Shown: one piece after another, positions 21,673-33,355 of the stretch
How positions within the stretch are numbered: position 1 is the first letter of the stretch
How the letters are laid out: every line of letters starts with the position of its first letter
Origin: Echria macrotheca
Lineage: Eukaryota; Ascomycota; Sordariomycetes; Sordariales; Schizotheciaceae
Length of the DNA stretch: 64,000 bases
Reading direction: 5' to 3'
NCBI GenBank assembly: GCA_030411725.1
Contig: MU839835.1
Location: forward strand, 1-64,000
The notes under the pieces: generated by a model
Database searches by the model: none
What the model was told of the DNA's origin: nothing
The model's input: only the letters and a program-made list of their open reading frames with translations
Position numbers and translations under genes: made by a program

Positions 21673-23607
21673 ATGGATGACTCCGAGCGACGAAGCGCGA
21701 AGCGATCTCGCTTTGACCAGACCGAACCCGAGCCTAGGAGAGCTTCTCGCTTTGATCGGCGCTCTCGCTCTCCTCCCGCGAGGAAGTCTGATTCAGGTCG
21801 CGATCGCAGCCCTCTTCCAAGGGGTCGCGACAGCTCGACTCCCGATGTGAAGTCCCCCGTAGATCCCGCCGCTGCGGCCGGTAAGACAACGTTCCCGAGA
21901 CCACTGTGAATGTCTAGCCTGCTGACACCCCTCACAGCTGCCGCGGCCGCCAAAATCAACGCCCAGCTTCAGGCGCGCAAGGGAATCCAGCATGTCGACG
22001 TCCCGCCTGTCCGCGCGAGCTCCGTCAGCAGCAACAAAGAAGGCAGTGTTCCGGCGAATATCAACGGCGAGATGTACATCTCGGACGGGGACTACATCAA
22101 GGATATCGAAGTGAACGATCTGCGGAACAGATACCTCTTGACAAAGGGTGCTACGCAAAAAATGGTAAATGACTCCTTGGTTACCACTGATCCTACACCA
22201 GCTCCTCGGCCGCTCTCTAGCTTGCCTCGTCGTCTTGTGGCGGAATAGTCTTGCTTACTTGGGCATAGCTAGTCCAGGCCCATCCTCGTTTGCATCTGCT
22301 GACCTCGGCTGCTTGATATAGATTAAAGATGAGACTGGTGCCGGTACGCCTCACCTCCCGCTATCGCTTTGTTTGGAGAGCATACATTGACTAGTTTTGT
22401 CTTGGAAAGATGTCACCACTCGCGGAAGCTACTACCCAGACAAGAGCATGGCCACCCCTACGGTAAGTTCGCCTTGTGTGACTCTTTGAGCTGTGAGCTA
22501 AACATCCGGTAGAACCCACCGCTCTATCTTCATGTTACAAGCACGTCGAAGGAGGGTTTGGACAAGGCCGTTGCCAAGATTGAAGAGCTGATGAAGCAGG
22601 AACTGCCCCAGCTCGTTGATGAGCGCCGCTTCCGACGTCGGGATCAGGAGCAGCAGCAAGTTGAGCGTGACGAGTATGGCAGGGTAAGTTTCTTGACTCT
22701 CCAACTGACATCTTCTCACACTTGATAGCGCAAATGGCCCGAGGAGCGCATCACCATCGGCCTGGAGTCCGTACCCGGCTTCAACTTGCGAGCCCAAGTG
22801 GTGGGGCATGGTGGCGCTTATGTCAAGCACATCCAGCAGGAAACTCAATGCCGCGTGCAAATCAAAGGCCGAGGGTCTGGCTATATCGAAGCGTCAACAG
22901 GCCTGGAGAGCGAGGATGACATGTTCCTCCATGTCACGTAGGTTTTCGGCTCGTCCGTGGGGTCTTTGGCCTGGAACTGACATTCTCTAGCGGCCCAGAC
23001 GCGAAAATGGTCGAGAAGGCCAAGGAGCTTTGTGAGGATCTTCTCGCCAACGTTCGAGAGCAGTACGAGGAGTTCAAGGCCCGTCCTCCGCGTGGATACG
23101 GCGGATCGGGAGGCTACGGCGACCGTTCTCATGGCCACGGAGGCAGCTCGTACCAAAGTTACAATAACGACTACCGCAGCCAAGGCAATAGCTACAATTC
23201 GCCGACCACTGCCGCTGTCACCTCGGCGGTCTCGCCCACTGCGGCAGCGAGTACTCCCGCGTCAGCAACCGACTACGCCGCCCAATATGCCCAGTACTAT
23301 GGGGGTGCTGATCCCTATGCCGCCTACGGTGGTTATCAAGCTTACATGCAGATGTACCAAACTTGGTACGCAGCCCAACAGGCACAGGCAGGAGGCGCCG
23401 CAGCGCCACCTGGGACCTCGGCTTCTCCGCCACCACCACCTCCCTCGGAAGCGGCTCCGCCGCCACCTCCTTCGGCGGCGCCTCCCCCGCCGCCGGCCGG
23501 TGCTCCACCCGGAGTTGGCGCATACGGCGCGGTAAGCCAAATCTGCATTTTAGTTGGGTCTGCGCGCTAACATTTCCTGCTAGGTCCCCCCGCCTCCTGG
23601 ACTCTAG
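21673..23607 (+). CDS. KHDC4/BLOM7-like KH-domain RNA-binding protein
   Basis: The eight-exon model is join(21673..21880, 21938..22164, 22322..22343, 22410..22462, 22513..22683, 22729..22937, 22991..23531, 23584..23607), which gives 484 residues. An Arg/Ser-rich N-terminus resembles splicing factors. The first KH-like region reads NDLRNRYLLTKG then, across two junctions, IKDETGADVTTRGSYYPD, which is characteristic of the KHDC4/SF1-related branch. A second KH-type segment contains VPGFNLRAQVVGHGGAYVKHIQ with its GxxG-like loop. The tail is Gly/Ser/Tyr-rich and then strongly Pro/Ala-rich, ending VPPPPGL. Human KHDC4 associates with the spliceosome, and a similar nuclear pre-mRNA role is inferred. 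Exon 3 is only 22 nt, a microexon that completes the first KH core. Each junction preserves frame, which supports the model. Confidence 0.9.
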
Positions 23608-24138
23608 AGGCCACGGTCGAGTGCAAGGGGTTGATGGCGTTTGCGGTTCTGATTGCTTTGAATTCGGATGGAGGCTGGCAAGCAGAAGGGCACGGTTATA
23701 GGACGTGCTCATGGGGCGTCTGCAACCCATCATCACATACGCAATCATAATACTTCTCCATAGCTATCTGTTGAGCACAGTCGCGTCTCAGGGTAAGAAG
23801 TAGGCGAACCCCTGTCGTGATGCTCAGCGGGAATTCTGGACGGAATATGGTCGAGATCAGAGTTAGTGTCGAATTGGAGTTTGTACCAAAGCTGCTGGAG
23901 CGAATACATTTTGCGAATTCAAGCATGCCTCGGAGTGATTGTGTACGGTTTACATTTTATGGAAAAAGTATCTTTTTTGAACTGTGCTGTTGAGTGGTTG
24001 ACCAGCGGCTGAGCTTCAAGCATGTGCCAACCCCACACCCCACCATTTGCCCACTGCCGGGGTTCGACGCAGCTGTTCAGAGCTCCCCATTTCCAGCCAA
24101 GTGACATCGATGGATCCCCGCCATGGTGATGTTCGACC
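23608..24138. other. Intergenic, KH-domain gene to TRAPPC13
   Basis: 530 bp between two plus-strand genes, holding the 3' flank of the first and the promoter of the second. Nothing else is recognised. Confidence 0.5.
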
Positions 24139-25298
24139 ATGAGCCACCAGCGCTACCCCTCGACCCATGACGCGGTCAAGGAACCGCACTCGGTGTCCTT
24201 GAAGGTTCTACGGTACGGCAACGCTACGATCCGTCTTGCAGCGGTTGCCATCATGAAAGCTAACTCGGTCCTCACAGCCTCTCGCGGCCGTCGCTCGTCA
24301 CCCAGTTCCCCCTCCAACCACCGCTCTCGGCGACTTCAGTCCCGTCGACCGGCCGCCGCCCACCACCAATCCCGGCCTCTCTAGCCTACGACCCGAGGGA
24401 CCTCCTCCGCGATGGCACTCTCACGGACCCACCGGCCGTGAACCCGGACCCCTTCATCCTCAGCCCGATCGTCAACCTGCCGCCGTCTTTCGGGTCGGCC
24501 TACGTCGGGGAGACGTTTAGCTGTACGCTCTGCGCTAGTCACGATGCGTTCGGTTCCGTTGTCTCTTCGGACGAAGGGGACGTGTCTCCTCCTGCTACTC
24601 ACAAGACGATCCGCGATGTCCGCATCAAGGCGGAGATGAAGACGCCCGGGTCTGGGACGGTTGTCACGCAGCTTGAGCTCATCGGTCCGGATTCTTCGCC
24701 AGAAGATGATAAGAAGGGTGGTGTAGACCTCGCGCCGGGCGCGACGCTCCAGAAGATTGTGAATTTCGATCTCAAGGAGGAGGGGAATCATGTGCTTGCT
24801 GTCACGGTCAGTTACTACGAGGCGACCGAGGTCAGCGGGCGCACGAGGACGTTTCGGAAGCTTTATCAGTTTATCTGCAAGGCGTCGATGATTGTGAGGA
24901 CGAAGCCGGGGTTGTTGTCTGCGACGGGGACAGGTAAAGGGAGGAGGTGGGTGCTCGAGGCGCAGCTGGAGAATTGCGGGGAGGATGTGATGCAGCTTGA
25001 GCGTGTGGTGCTGGATCTCGCGCCGGGGTTGGGGTATACGGATTGTAACTGGGAGGCGAGCCGGAGTGCGAAGCCGGTGTTGCGGCCGGGGGAGACGGAG
25101 CAGGTTTGTTTTGTAGTTGAGGAGGAGGGGGAAGATGGAAAGGGGGTCGAGGAGGAGGAAGGCAGGGTCGTGTTTGGGGTGCTGGGTGTGGGATGGCGTG
25201 GTGAGATGGGGAATAGGGGGTTCTTGACGACGGGGAAGCTGGGGACGCGCCATGTCAAGCCGCCGGCGTCGGCGGTGGTCAAGAAGATCGCGGCATAG
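24139..25298 (+). CDS. TRAPPC13-like (DUF974) trafficking complex subunit
   Basis: The two-exon model is join(24139..24212, 24278..25298), which gives 364 residues. The N-terminus HSVSLKVLRLSRPSL is joined across the 65-nt intron and is the signature opening of TRAPPC13/DUF974 proteins. Further family features are an early LPPSFGSAYVGETFSCTLC element near residue 90, the DVRIKAEM strand, the LE..GNHVLAVTVSYYE segment and the FRKLYQF element. The protein is an accessory subunit of the TRAPP tethering complex acting in Golgi/endosome traffic and autophagy. The C-terminal third is rich in glutamate and glycine (EEEGEDGKGVEEEEG) before a final beta strand GVGWRGEMG. There is no membrane segment. 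Confidence 0.9.
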
Positions 25299-28200
25299 TA
25301 TGACTGTTCATTCTTATGATTCTACGTATCGAGATAGACTGGTCTTGGGACACAAAACCAGAGTGTCCAGCTCTACCGCTCTGAGAAGTATGTATGCGGC
25401 CAGTGAAGGCCCATCTCGTGGGAATACACTTACTCGGCGGATTTGGCGTTGGTATGGATTTATTCTCTTGCTGCTTTAATCAATAGGAAACAAAAGACCG
25501 CTAGAACTAGACGGGTTTGCTTCCGTGTTCCGCGTGTCCCTTGCATATGTATAGTCAACTTCGCGCACTTTGTACTATGTACGACATGGTCAGACCAAGT
25601 TTGATGTATACATCTCCCAAAGAGAGAGAGGCAACAAGGCGACAACCGGCTCCTCCCGGTACGAGATAAATCATAGGTCACCCCTGAATTGTGAATAAGA
25701 GCTGCCAACCGAAAAGCCTTCCCGTCGGACGGGCCGTGTGTGCGTTGCGTTGCCGTTGACGCGGCCGTAGTACGTACGGCACGATCCTGTCTTTTGCTGT
25801 TTCGCTACACTTGAACAATTTACGGGCATAATTCACATACATTTCCCTAGGGTCTCCCTAAAATTGTTTCCGCAGCTGAGAAACTTTGATGAATGGTGTC
25901 TGCTTTTAGCCCTGATATATAGGCAAGGGCCGTTTACAGTTGTAGCCGACGGGAAGTCCTGGTCAGATTATTTCTTTTCTTTCTTTCTTGGTATATGTAC
26001 GGAGTACCCGTACTATATATAAAGCTTACTGACTGGCCCCTGGAGCCGGTAACATGCCAATCTCCCGCCGGGTCCCTTGGGGGCCTTGGCCTTGGGACGT
26101 ATTGGAACCATTGTCAGCTAAATGCAGGGTCAGCACGGGTGAACCGGGTTTTCGGAAGAGGATTGAAAAAAAAAAGTTCTTGTCATCCTTGGTGGATGGG
26201 GACGAGATGTCAGGTCAGGTCCGGCCCTGATCAACGAGGGGCGGGGGATGACGATCTGGGAGGTAAACAACATGTTTGAGCCTAGATAGGCTTGTCATCC
26301 CCTGAAGTTGATTTGGTAGCGAGCACAGGATCTCTCGTGTAATGTACTTGTAGCTGCACACAACGGAGAGACAGCACTGATGAGCCCACGTGCCCCACCA
26401 GAGTGCTGCTGACGTGTAAGTGATAAGGAGGTCTCGATACGACGGTCAGGGCCGACCTTGATCGGAAAGCTCTGGCAAGCGTCGTCCGTAGGGCTCAAAC
26501 GAACGTGACGAGCGGGTGAGCGCTGCAAGGCGGCGATACCGGCGCTAACTTGCATGCCGGTATCTCAATGATCGACATCGGGCTGGAGGTTCACCGATAG
26601 GGGCGAGGGGTTCCCGGTAAGAAGTGATGTTCATCTTCCCCAGTTGATCCACCCCACGAAACCCACAGACAGCCGCAGATGCGCGTCAGCGATCGAGTCA
26701 GCACTAAAAGAAAAGAAACCAACAGCGCTGTTGGTTCAGTGGCAGCGAGGATATCTCTGCTCGGCCCACCAGGGGTGAGGCGCTCTCAACAACACTGCAT
26801 CTGCCTGTCCAGTGTATGCTCACCGTATTCGCGAGCCAGGGGCCCTCCGAGCTGTCGAACGAGAACGAGGCATCTTTATCAAACCCGCTGTCTGCTGCCG
26901 TGAAGGCCGCCTGCATCATGTATAGTTATTGTGCTCGAGTTGATAGCAAATGGCGGTCGGCAGAGCCTTGACGATGTGCTGCGCTGCATCACACTGACCC
27001 CTTACCTAGTGAGGAAATATACCCCACACTCCCGCAGGGCGATCCGTCGACGACAACCAGTCGGAGAGAAATCTCGACTCTCATCAGTTCGGTGCCTTGG
27101 ACCGCCATGATGTGTCCTGCTCATGCCAGGATTCCCTCGATGCGGTTGGGGAGAGGAGCCATGAGGAACCTTGGTCTCGAACGGAAGCTTGCGAAGCTCG
27201 GCGGCAACGAGTCGGATCTGAGAACTTTGGTGCTCTGTAACACAGCATCGAGACGCGTGCCTGACTGGAGCAACAAAAGACTGGCCGAATGGCCGTGGTG
27301 GCTGCAGCTCATGCTTGCTTCGAGCTGACTGGAGCCCGAAGAAGACGGTTGCAGTGCATTCTCAGTTGCTCGAAGGCCAATCCCCTACACCTCGAGCGCT
27401 AGAAGGCGATGCTGGATGAAGACAGCCGAAGGAGCAGTCCGTCCTTGGCATTGGCCAGACGAACGATCCGAGGTCGATGTGCTGCATCGATCGGCAAGGG
27501 TCCTGCTCTTTTGGTCCAGAGAGGGGTGGAGAGTCGCGGGTCTCGTGTTGGACAGAACCGCCTGAAGTCTGAAGATTAGGAGGGCGGCATTTTTAATTGT
27601 CGGCGAGATGGCATGTTGCCTTTTCCGTCGACCTGTATAATAGCCAGGCGCTGTCTGCCCGCCTGTCGCAGCAAAAATAGGTAGTCGACAGCTGTACCTT
27701 TGTACCTGCACTGACACGGGAAGAACATTCGGCGGTTGGTCCCTGTGCGTCTCGGTGGGACATTTCACGACTGATAAAAAAACGGCGAGCGAACCGAGGG
27801 TACACCATGGAGGATGAGCTCCAGGCGGGGTCGAGCCGTTTGGCTAACGTCTTGGAAGTCGTGGACCCTGGAACCCGTGCGGTTTGCGCACACCAACAAC
27901 AAGGGAGCCCAACCTCCAGGTGAACGAGATGCAGATGGACTGTCGAAGTCTGTCGGGTGCAGTGGTCAGGTAACGACAGGTGGGCCGGGTCTGGAGCGAT
28001 GTGTCCGCCTTAGCTTTTACTGTGTAAAGTAGGGCCCCAAAATGCAGGGGCGTCAGAGGCATGGCTGGTGGTTGTGGTGTGCCGCACCTCCTGCAGGCCA
28101 ATTACTGGGGGCCGCTCCCAGGAGTGCCAGGTTCAGGCCTAAATGCAGCTGCACGCGGGAAGCGCAGGCAATCGAAAGCGGTATGTGGCAACCAAAAATT

Positions 28201-28689
28201 CACGATACCGATCAACAACTCTTAAGCCTCGGGCACCACTTCTCTCCTGCGATTCCCAGGAACAACCCACGGTGGCATGCAGGCTCCCCGGACGACCTGT
28301 CTCTTTTTTTCTTCCTCGGAAAGCGTCGAGTGTTTCGCGGCGCGTGTCTCTCCACCCCTCGCTGGTCCGTGTTCGATCTGATAAAGTGGTCCTGCACGCG
28401 CGATAAGGACGGAGACGTGTGTTTCTCCTTCCCAGCTTTTGCGCGGACCACTCCTGACCAGAACAGACCGGTGCGGCCAGTCAAGCCCCGTTGCACTCGG
28501 TGCCCGCTACAACCCTGACCAGCACTAATCAGCACTCAACCGTGGATCTGAGGACGAGCACCCGCCACCAGCACATCGCACAGTCGAGAGCCCCTCCACG
28601 GGCAGCGATTCGGGCCCGACGAAAGCGAGGGCAGGGACCCACGGAGGGAATCACCGCCCGACACGACGACAGCGTCGGATTGGCATGTC
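25299..28689. other. 3.4 kb gene-free region before the DENN gene
   Basis: No open frame resembles a conserved protein and none has convincing splice extensions. It must contain the 3' flank of TRAPPC13 and the promoter and leader of the DENN gene. Composition is normal, without the AT bias seen at the left edge. No tRNA or 5S rRNA pattern was noticed. Confidence 0.45.
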
Positions 28690-31600
28690 ATGGACAACAA
28701 CCTGACGCCCCTCGCCGACTACTTCTGGATAGCCGGCATCGAGACCATAGCCTACGATGACGGGCCCGGGCCCCAGCTCGACGACACCATCGCCGAGGAT
28801 GGCGAGGTAGAGGAACTCGACACATCGGTAGCGGCCTCGACCCGGGCGAAAGCCAGGCACTCTCGCCAGAACTCGGCCAACCGGCTTTCGAACCTGTCCA
28901 GGCTCTCGGTTACACCTTCGGTTGTCACAGAAGTGCGTCTGGCGGACGAGGTCGACGGGGGGACCAAGAGCAACCGCAGCAGCGCCACGATCCGGCCGCT
29001 CCCTCACCCGAACACCAATGGCGCAACGAACGGCGCCAATGGCACCGGCATGTTCTTGAATTTCGGTCCTGATGGGTTCCCGACCGACTTTGACTTCGAC
29101 AAGGCCCTGCTGAAGTTCGCGGCGGAACGGGAGAATTTCCTTGACGACCTGACCTTTAGCGCTGGCGCAAAGATCCAGGCGAGGCCGCCCATGATCAACC
29201 CAAGAACAGAGAGACTGAAGGTGGCCGAAGAGGGTGACCAGAGTGGGAGAATCAGCCCGCTGATGAGGAGCATCAAGGGGAGCATCCGACGCAAAATGAG
29301 CTTTAGGGAGATGAATAGCGTCAGGAAGCAGCCCCAAGCTCCCAAACCCGGTATGTCTCTGCCCGTCAGCGTTCTCGATCACCAGTTGCTTACCCGACCA
29401 GCTTCCATACGGACATCCAGGCGCCTCAGCAACTACAATTCTGTTATCCCGCCCCCGGAGCCGCTGAACATGGATCCCGATATGCATCCGCTTAAGAGGC
29501 GCTTCGAGCCTGTGTTGCTCGACCGATACCCGCAACGAGATGCCCCGGCAGACGAACTATCTAGGAGGGGCAAGTTCCCGGACTATGTGCCCATGTTTGC
29601 CTTTCCCAACGATATTCAGATTGTGTCATCGGACGACCGACCTCGCGCGACCTGGCACGGCTTCACCATGACCTCCGACGACAACTCCAAGATCTACGGC
29701 ATAACCATCATAGTGTGGACGGCGCTGAACGCGGATGTGGCTGAGCAGATCGAGAAGAAGTGCGAGCTGTGGAGGCAGAGACACATGAGTAGCGAGGAAA
29801 GAGAGCTTGCCGCCAGCCTCGGGGTTCGCCTTGCGGCGGAGCGCGCACATCTCTCGCAGCTGCTCGCGAAGCTGCCAACAATCCCATCCGGGCTGCCTGC
29901 TCGAGAGAGTCTGGACGACCAAATCAGCGCGGTTGAGGAGAAGATCAGTCTCATGACGGAGATGCTCAGGCCGCTGCGACACGGTGCGGCCTCCAAGATC
30001 GACGGTCTGACAGCCGGCGAAACGGGCCTTTGGACACCCCGAGCCTACGGCATTCTCGGCAGGGACGCGAGCCGAATGACATTCTGGAAGGAGTGGCTCA
30101 GAGCGGTGGTCGTGCCCATGACGGATGGCGCTATTTTGCGAGTGCCTCCAAGCTCACCGAAAGTCGGACGGTGGCAACCTCTCGAGCGCTATGTCGTCAA
30201 TCTGTGTACCGAGGCATTCAGCCCCCTCAGCTCGAAGACGCAAGTCGAACTGGGCGTCCGCGAACTCCGGATGTACGCGCGAAAGGAAGCCGTCAACGAA
30301 TTGCCCGGGTCGAGAAATACGGATATCTACGCCCTTTTCAGGTGCCTGTCGCTGGAAAACATCGTCGCGCTGTTCGAGTACGCCATGTCGGAATCGCGCA
30401 TCATCTTCCTCTCATCCCACACCGGCATGTTGCATCTCGCATGCCATGCGCTGGTCAACTTGCTTTATCCGTTGAAATGGGCGAGCATTTTCATACCCGT
30501 GCTCCCGGCGAGGTTGATCTCGGCTCTCGAAGCTCCTTGCCCCTATATTGTGGGCGTGGAGAGGCGGTACGAGAATATCGAGCTGCCCGAAGATGATTAC
30601 GTTCTTGTGGACCTTGACAAGGACACGATCGATGCCACGTCACAGCCTACGAACCTGCCGCGGCAACACCGGCGGAAGCTTCTCTCGCTGCTCCAGATCG
30701 CAGCTCCTCACAAGCTACGCTACGGTGTTACCACAGGACCGCCGCCGTACGCAGTCGAGGCTTTCCCATACGATGCGTTCTCGGCAGAGAATGACTCCAT
30801 CTATGTCTCAATCACCTCGCCTGGCTCTCTGGGGAAGTGGGTGACGCAAAATTCTTCGACCTTTGGCGAGCCTGATCCGGCAGAGAGTGTGCGACCTCCT
30901 CTTTTCAATGCCTTTGCGAAGGCCAAGCTTGACAATAGCAAGCCTGACCGACCTCCAACGGGCAAGTCGAGCAAAGGCAGCCCTCCATCGTCGGTCTCAC
31001 CCATATCGATGAACTTCCCGCCGATGCCTACCACCCCGGTATCTAGGAGCGATTCCGGGTTTGCGCAGACGTTGCGGGAGAAGCGGTCGGGCCATTTTGA
31101 CGAGAAATCGAGGCGGAGTTCATCGTTCGGTGTCGACAAGCAACCGCTACATCGACCAAGCTTGCCCTTCTTGAATGGACATGCTCAGAACCTTTCGATA
31201 TCTGCTATCTCGATTGATTCTCAATCCTCGTTTGGAGGCTACGCTCCTTCGACTTATGCGCAGTCCACCATCGCAGCCTCGACCATCATGCCGAACATGA
31301 TGATCCAGCCGGTCCGGAATACAGAGAACACGGTCTGGGTGGAGGGCCATTGCTTCGAGTGGACCCCTGAGGAGACCAACTCGTCGTGCACAATTTGCGA
31401 TGACCGATCAGAGGGAGACGGTCTGTATAAGTGTACTGGCTGCAATTGCCTCGCCCACAACCGATGTCTCGGATTCGTATCACTGGTTTGTCCCCAGGCA
31501 TTCCACGCTGAGCGTGTCCGGGCAGCATTCGTGCGGTGTCTGGCTAGTCTCCTGTACACCTATCGGAAACACCTTGGCCGGCCGACTAGGGATCAAAAGG

Positions 31601-32193
31601 CCAACGGACAGCTGTACGCCTTCGATATGGACGGGTTTATTAAGAGCTTGCCCTACGATCAGCAGGAGTACGCCATGATGATGAGGGATACCCAAGGTTT
31701 GTCCGTCTTGATCTTGATGAGTCTGTTTTACTGACGGTGATGCCCAGCTTTTAATGAGTTCATTCACGAACGCGAGCGACACCTTCCCTCCGATCCGTCC
31801 ATTCGTCTGTTCGACGAAATAATTCTAGCCAAGAAGGCCAGGGGGCGGCCCACGTTTCCGACTGGTTTCTCGCGCCTATCGACTCTCCGTGCGTCTCATG
31901 GGGCTTCGGTGGGATTCACGCCGCCGTCCCGACCGGCCAGGATCCCGACGTATCTCAGCGACACATCGGACCACCTCTGGCGAACAGCATCCGTGCCGGT
32001 GCCATCAGCCAAGTTTCCCGGAGATTATCGAAGCGTCGTCACGAGGGTGCCGGCAAAGCTGGACCCCTCACTAATGAAAGAGCCGCGCGCCATCCAGGGC
32101 GTGCCGCGGCCAGAGCAGGGAAAGATCAGGATGAATAGAAAACAGGTGCCGAGCATGTTGGGAGCGCCAAAAGACTTTCAGGTACCGACATGA
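28690..32193 (+). CDS. DENN-domain protein with C1-type zinc finger
   Basis: The two-exon model is join(28690..31696, 31748..32193), which gives 1150 residues. The N-terminus (LADYFWIAGIE) and the region about 260-343 (YPQRDAPADEL, then PDYVPMFAFPNDI and KIYGITIIVW) form the uDENN part. The central DENN runs about 467-650 and includes LENIVALFEYAMSESRIIFLS, LYPLKWASIFIPVLPA and the YIVGVERRY segment. A long Ser/Pro-rich linker follows. A Cys/His cluster at about 884-932 (H-C-F-E-W, then C-x2-C, C-x2-C, H-x3-C and C) fits a C1-like finger. A dDENN-like region ends in the TQAFNEFIHERE element, reached across the 51-nt intron. DENN proteins are Rab guanine-nucleotide exchange factors, so a role in membrane traffic is inferred. 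The Rab partner is not predictable. Confidence 0.92.
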
Positions 32194-32710
32194 CAGTAGA
32201 GGGAGAACTATATACGAGAGAGTGTTATCCGCCACACTATGGATAGGGAAAGGGGGGTGGAGGGGACATACTAAAATTGAAAGAAATTGTAATCATGTAC
32301 GATATTAGCTGCATTGTAATCTGGTTCTCATCTTGTCTCTCTTCCCCGGGGGTTCTGTCTCTTGGGAAGATCAGGCTCCGATGGGGGAGGGGCCTAGGGC
32401 ATCATACAGGAAAAAGGATAGCGGGGAGTGGTTTCTATTCTTTCTTTTTTTCAAGACACCAGGCTGCTAGCGCTGTGGGATTCTGAGTAGTGGTCGTGGC
32501 ATGGTACATGGCGAATACAATATAGATTCATTCAGAGTGTGTATCTGCACCGGCTCTCTTGGTCTCAACCCTCGACAATCCTTGCGCTCGTTGTATCGAA
32601 AAGCATCTTAGCCCCGGGGTATCGCTCATACAACCTCATGTAATCATTCACACTCGAATTCATTCCTCATCCAGACTTCCAACCCCGTATCGAACACAAT
32701 CATACTGGAA
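32194..32710. other. Convergent 3' flanks, DENN gene and PP1 inhibitor gene
   Basis: 517 bp between two facing stop codons. Probably the two 3' untranslated regions; nothing further is recognised. Confidence 0.5.
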
Positions 32711-33355
32711 TTACCCCTGGCGCATCAGCCCCTGGCCTCCTCCACTCGGTTTATTCTTGGGCATCTTCTCATACGCATTGGGACTCGGCTTGCGCCGGCG
32801 CTTCTTGTCGCCATCCCTCCTCCCCCGTCCATGTCCGTGATGATGATGATGCTGTCCATCGCAGTCATGGCCATTGCCATCACCATGCCGCGGTTTCTTC
32901 CCGTCCCGCTTCTTATCACCGTCGTCTTTCCCTTTCCCTTTCCCACCGGAGGGTGAATCCGAATCGGAAGAGGAGGACGAAGAAGAGTCGGAGGAGGATT
33001 CGTCGCTTGATTCGTCGACGCCTCTTGGGCGGTGGTAGATGCAGCATACTATTTTTATTTTGTTAGTGGGTGAGGTGATTGGGGAAGAAGAGCGTTGGGT
33101 GATGGGTGGGGTCAAACCTTTGGAACTCTTACGGCCTAGACCTTCATTGTCGACTACGTCATCGCGCCACCTTACGGATGGGCCTCCTGGGTTATGGGAG
33201 CCGCGCAGGCGGAGGATGGCTTGTGGTTGTTGCGCCCCGGTCTGGAGGGGTTGTGTTGCTGCTGCTGGGGGCGCGTTGGTTTGGAGCTGGGTGAAGCTGC
33301 CTGTTGAGGGCGCGGGGGACTGGGTCCGGAGATGGGACGGGGGCTGAGAAGCCAT
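32711..33355 (-). CDS. Ypi1/PPP1R11-type protein phosphatase 1 inhibitor
   Basis: The two-exon model is complement(32711..33048, 33118..33355), which gives 191 residues. The conserved core LRLRGSHNPGGPSVRWRDD and VVDNEGLGRKSSKVCCIYHR (about 48-86) matches the Ypi1/inhibitor-3 family. SVRW takes the place of the PP1-docking RVxF-type motif, and CCIYH is the zinc or metal-linked inhibitory element. The protein is a nuclear regulator of type-1 phosphatase (Glc7 in yeast). The N-terminus is Pro/Gln-rich. The C-terminus has a Ser/Asp acidic run, then a basic Lys/Asp/Gly/His region containing six consecutive histidines. The 69-nt intron splits the core exactly between GRKSSK and VCCIYH. It is a multiple of three without a stop, so an unspliced reading also stays open (214 residues). 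The spliced form is preferred because it restores the family core. Confidence 0.93.
   Translation of the reverse strand: MASQPPSHLRTQSPAPSTGSFTQLQTNAPPAAATQPLQTGAQQPQAILRLRGSHNPGGPSVRWRDDVVDNEGLGRKSSKGLTPPITQRSSSPITSPTNKIKIVCCIYHRPRGVDESSDESSSDSSSSSSSDSDSPSGGKGKGKDDGDKKRDGKKPRHGDGNGHDCDGQHHHHHGHGRGRRDGDKKRRRKPSPNAYEKMPKNKPSGGGQGLMRQG

Noticed and set aside
24381..25253. A 290-codon minus-strand frame opposite TRAPPC13
   Set aside because: It is the codon shadow of the real plus-strand gene, Arg/Pro/His-rich with no domain.
28651..29535. A 294-codon minus-strand frame opposite the DENN gene
   Set aside because: Antisense shadow of a well-supported coding exon.
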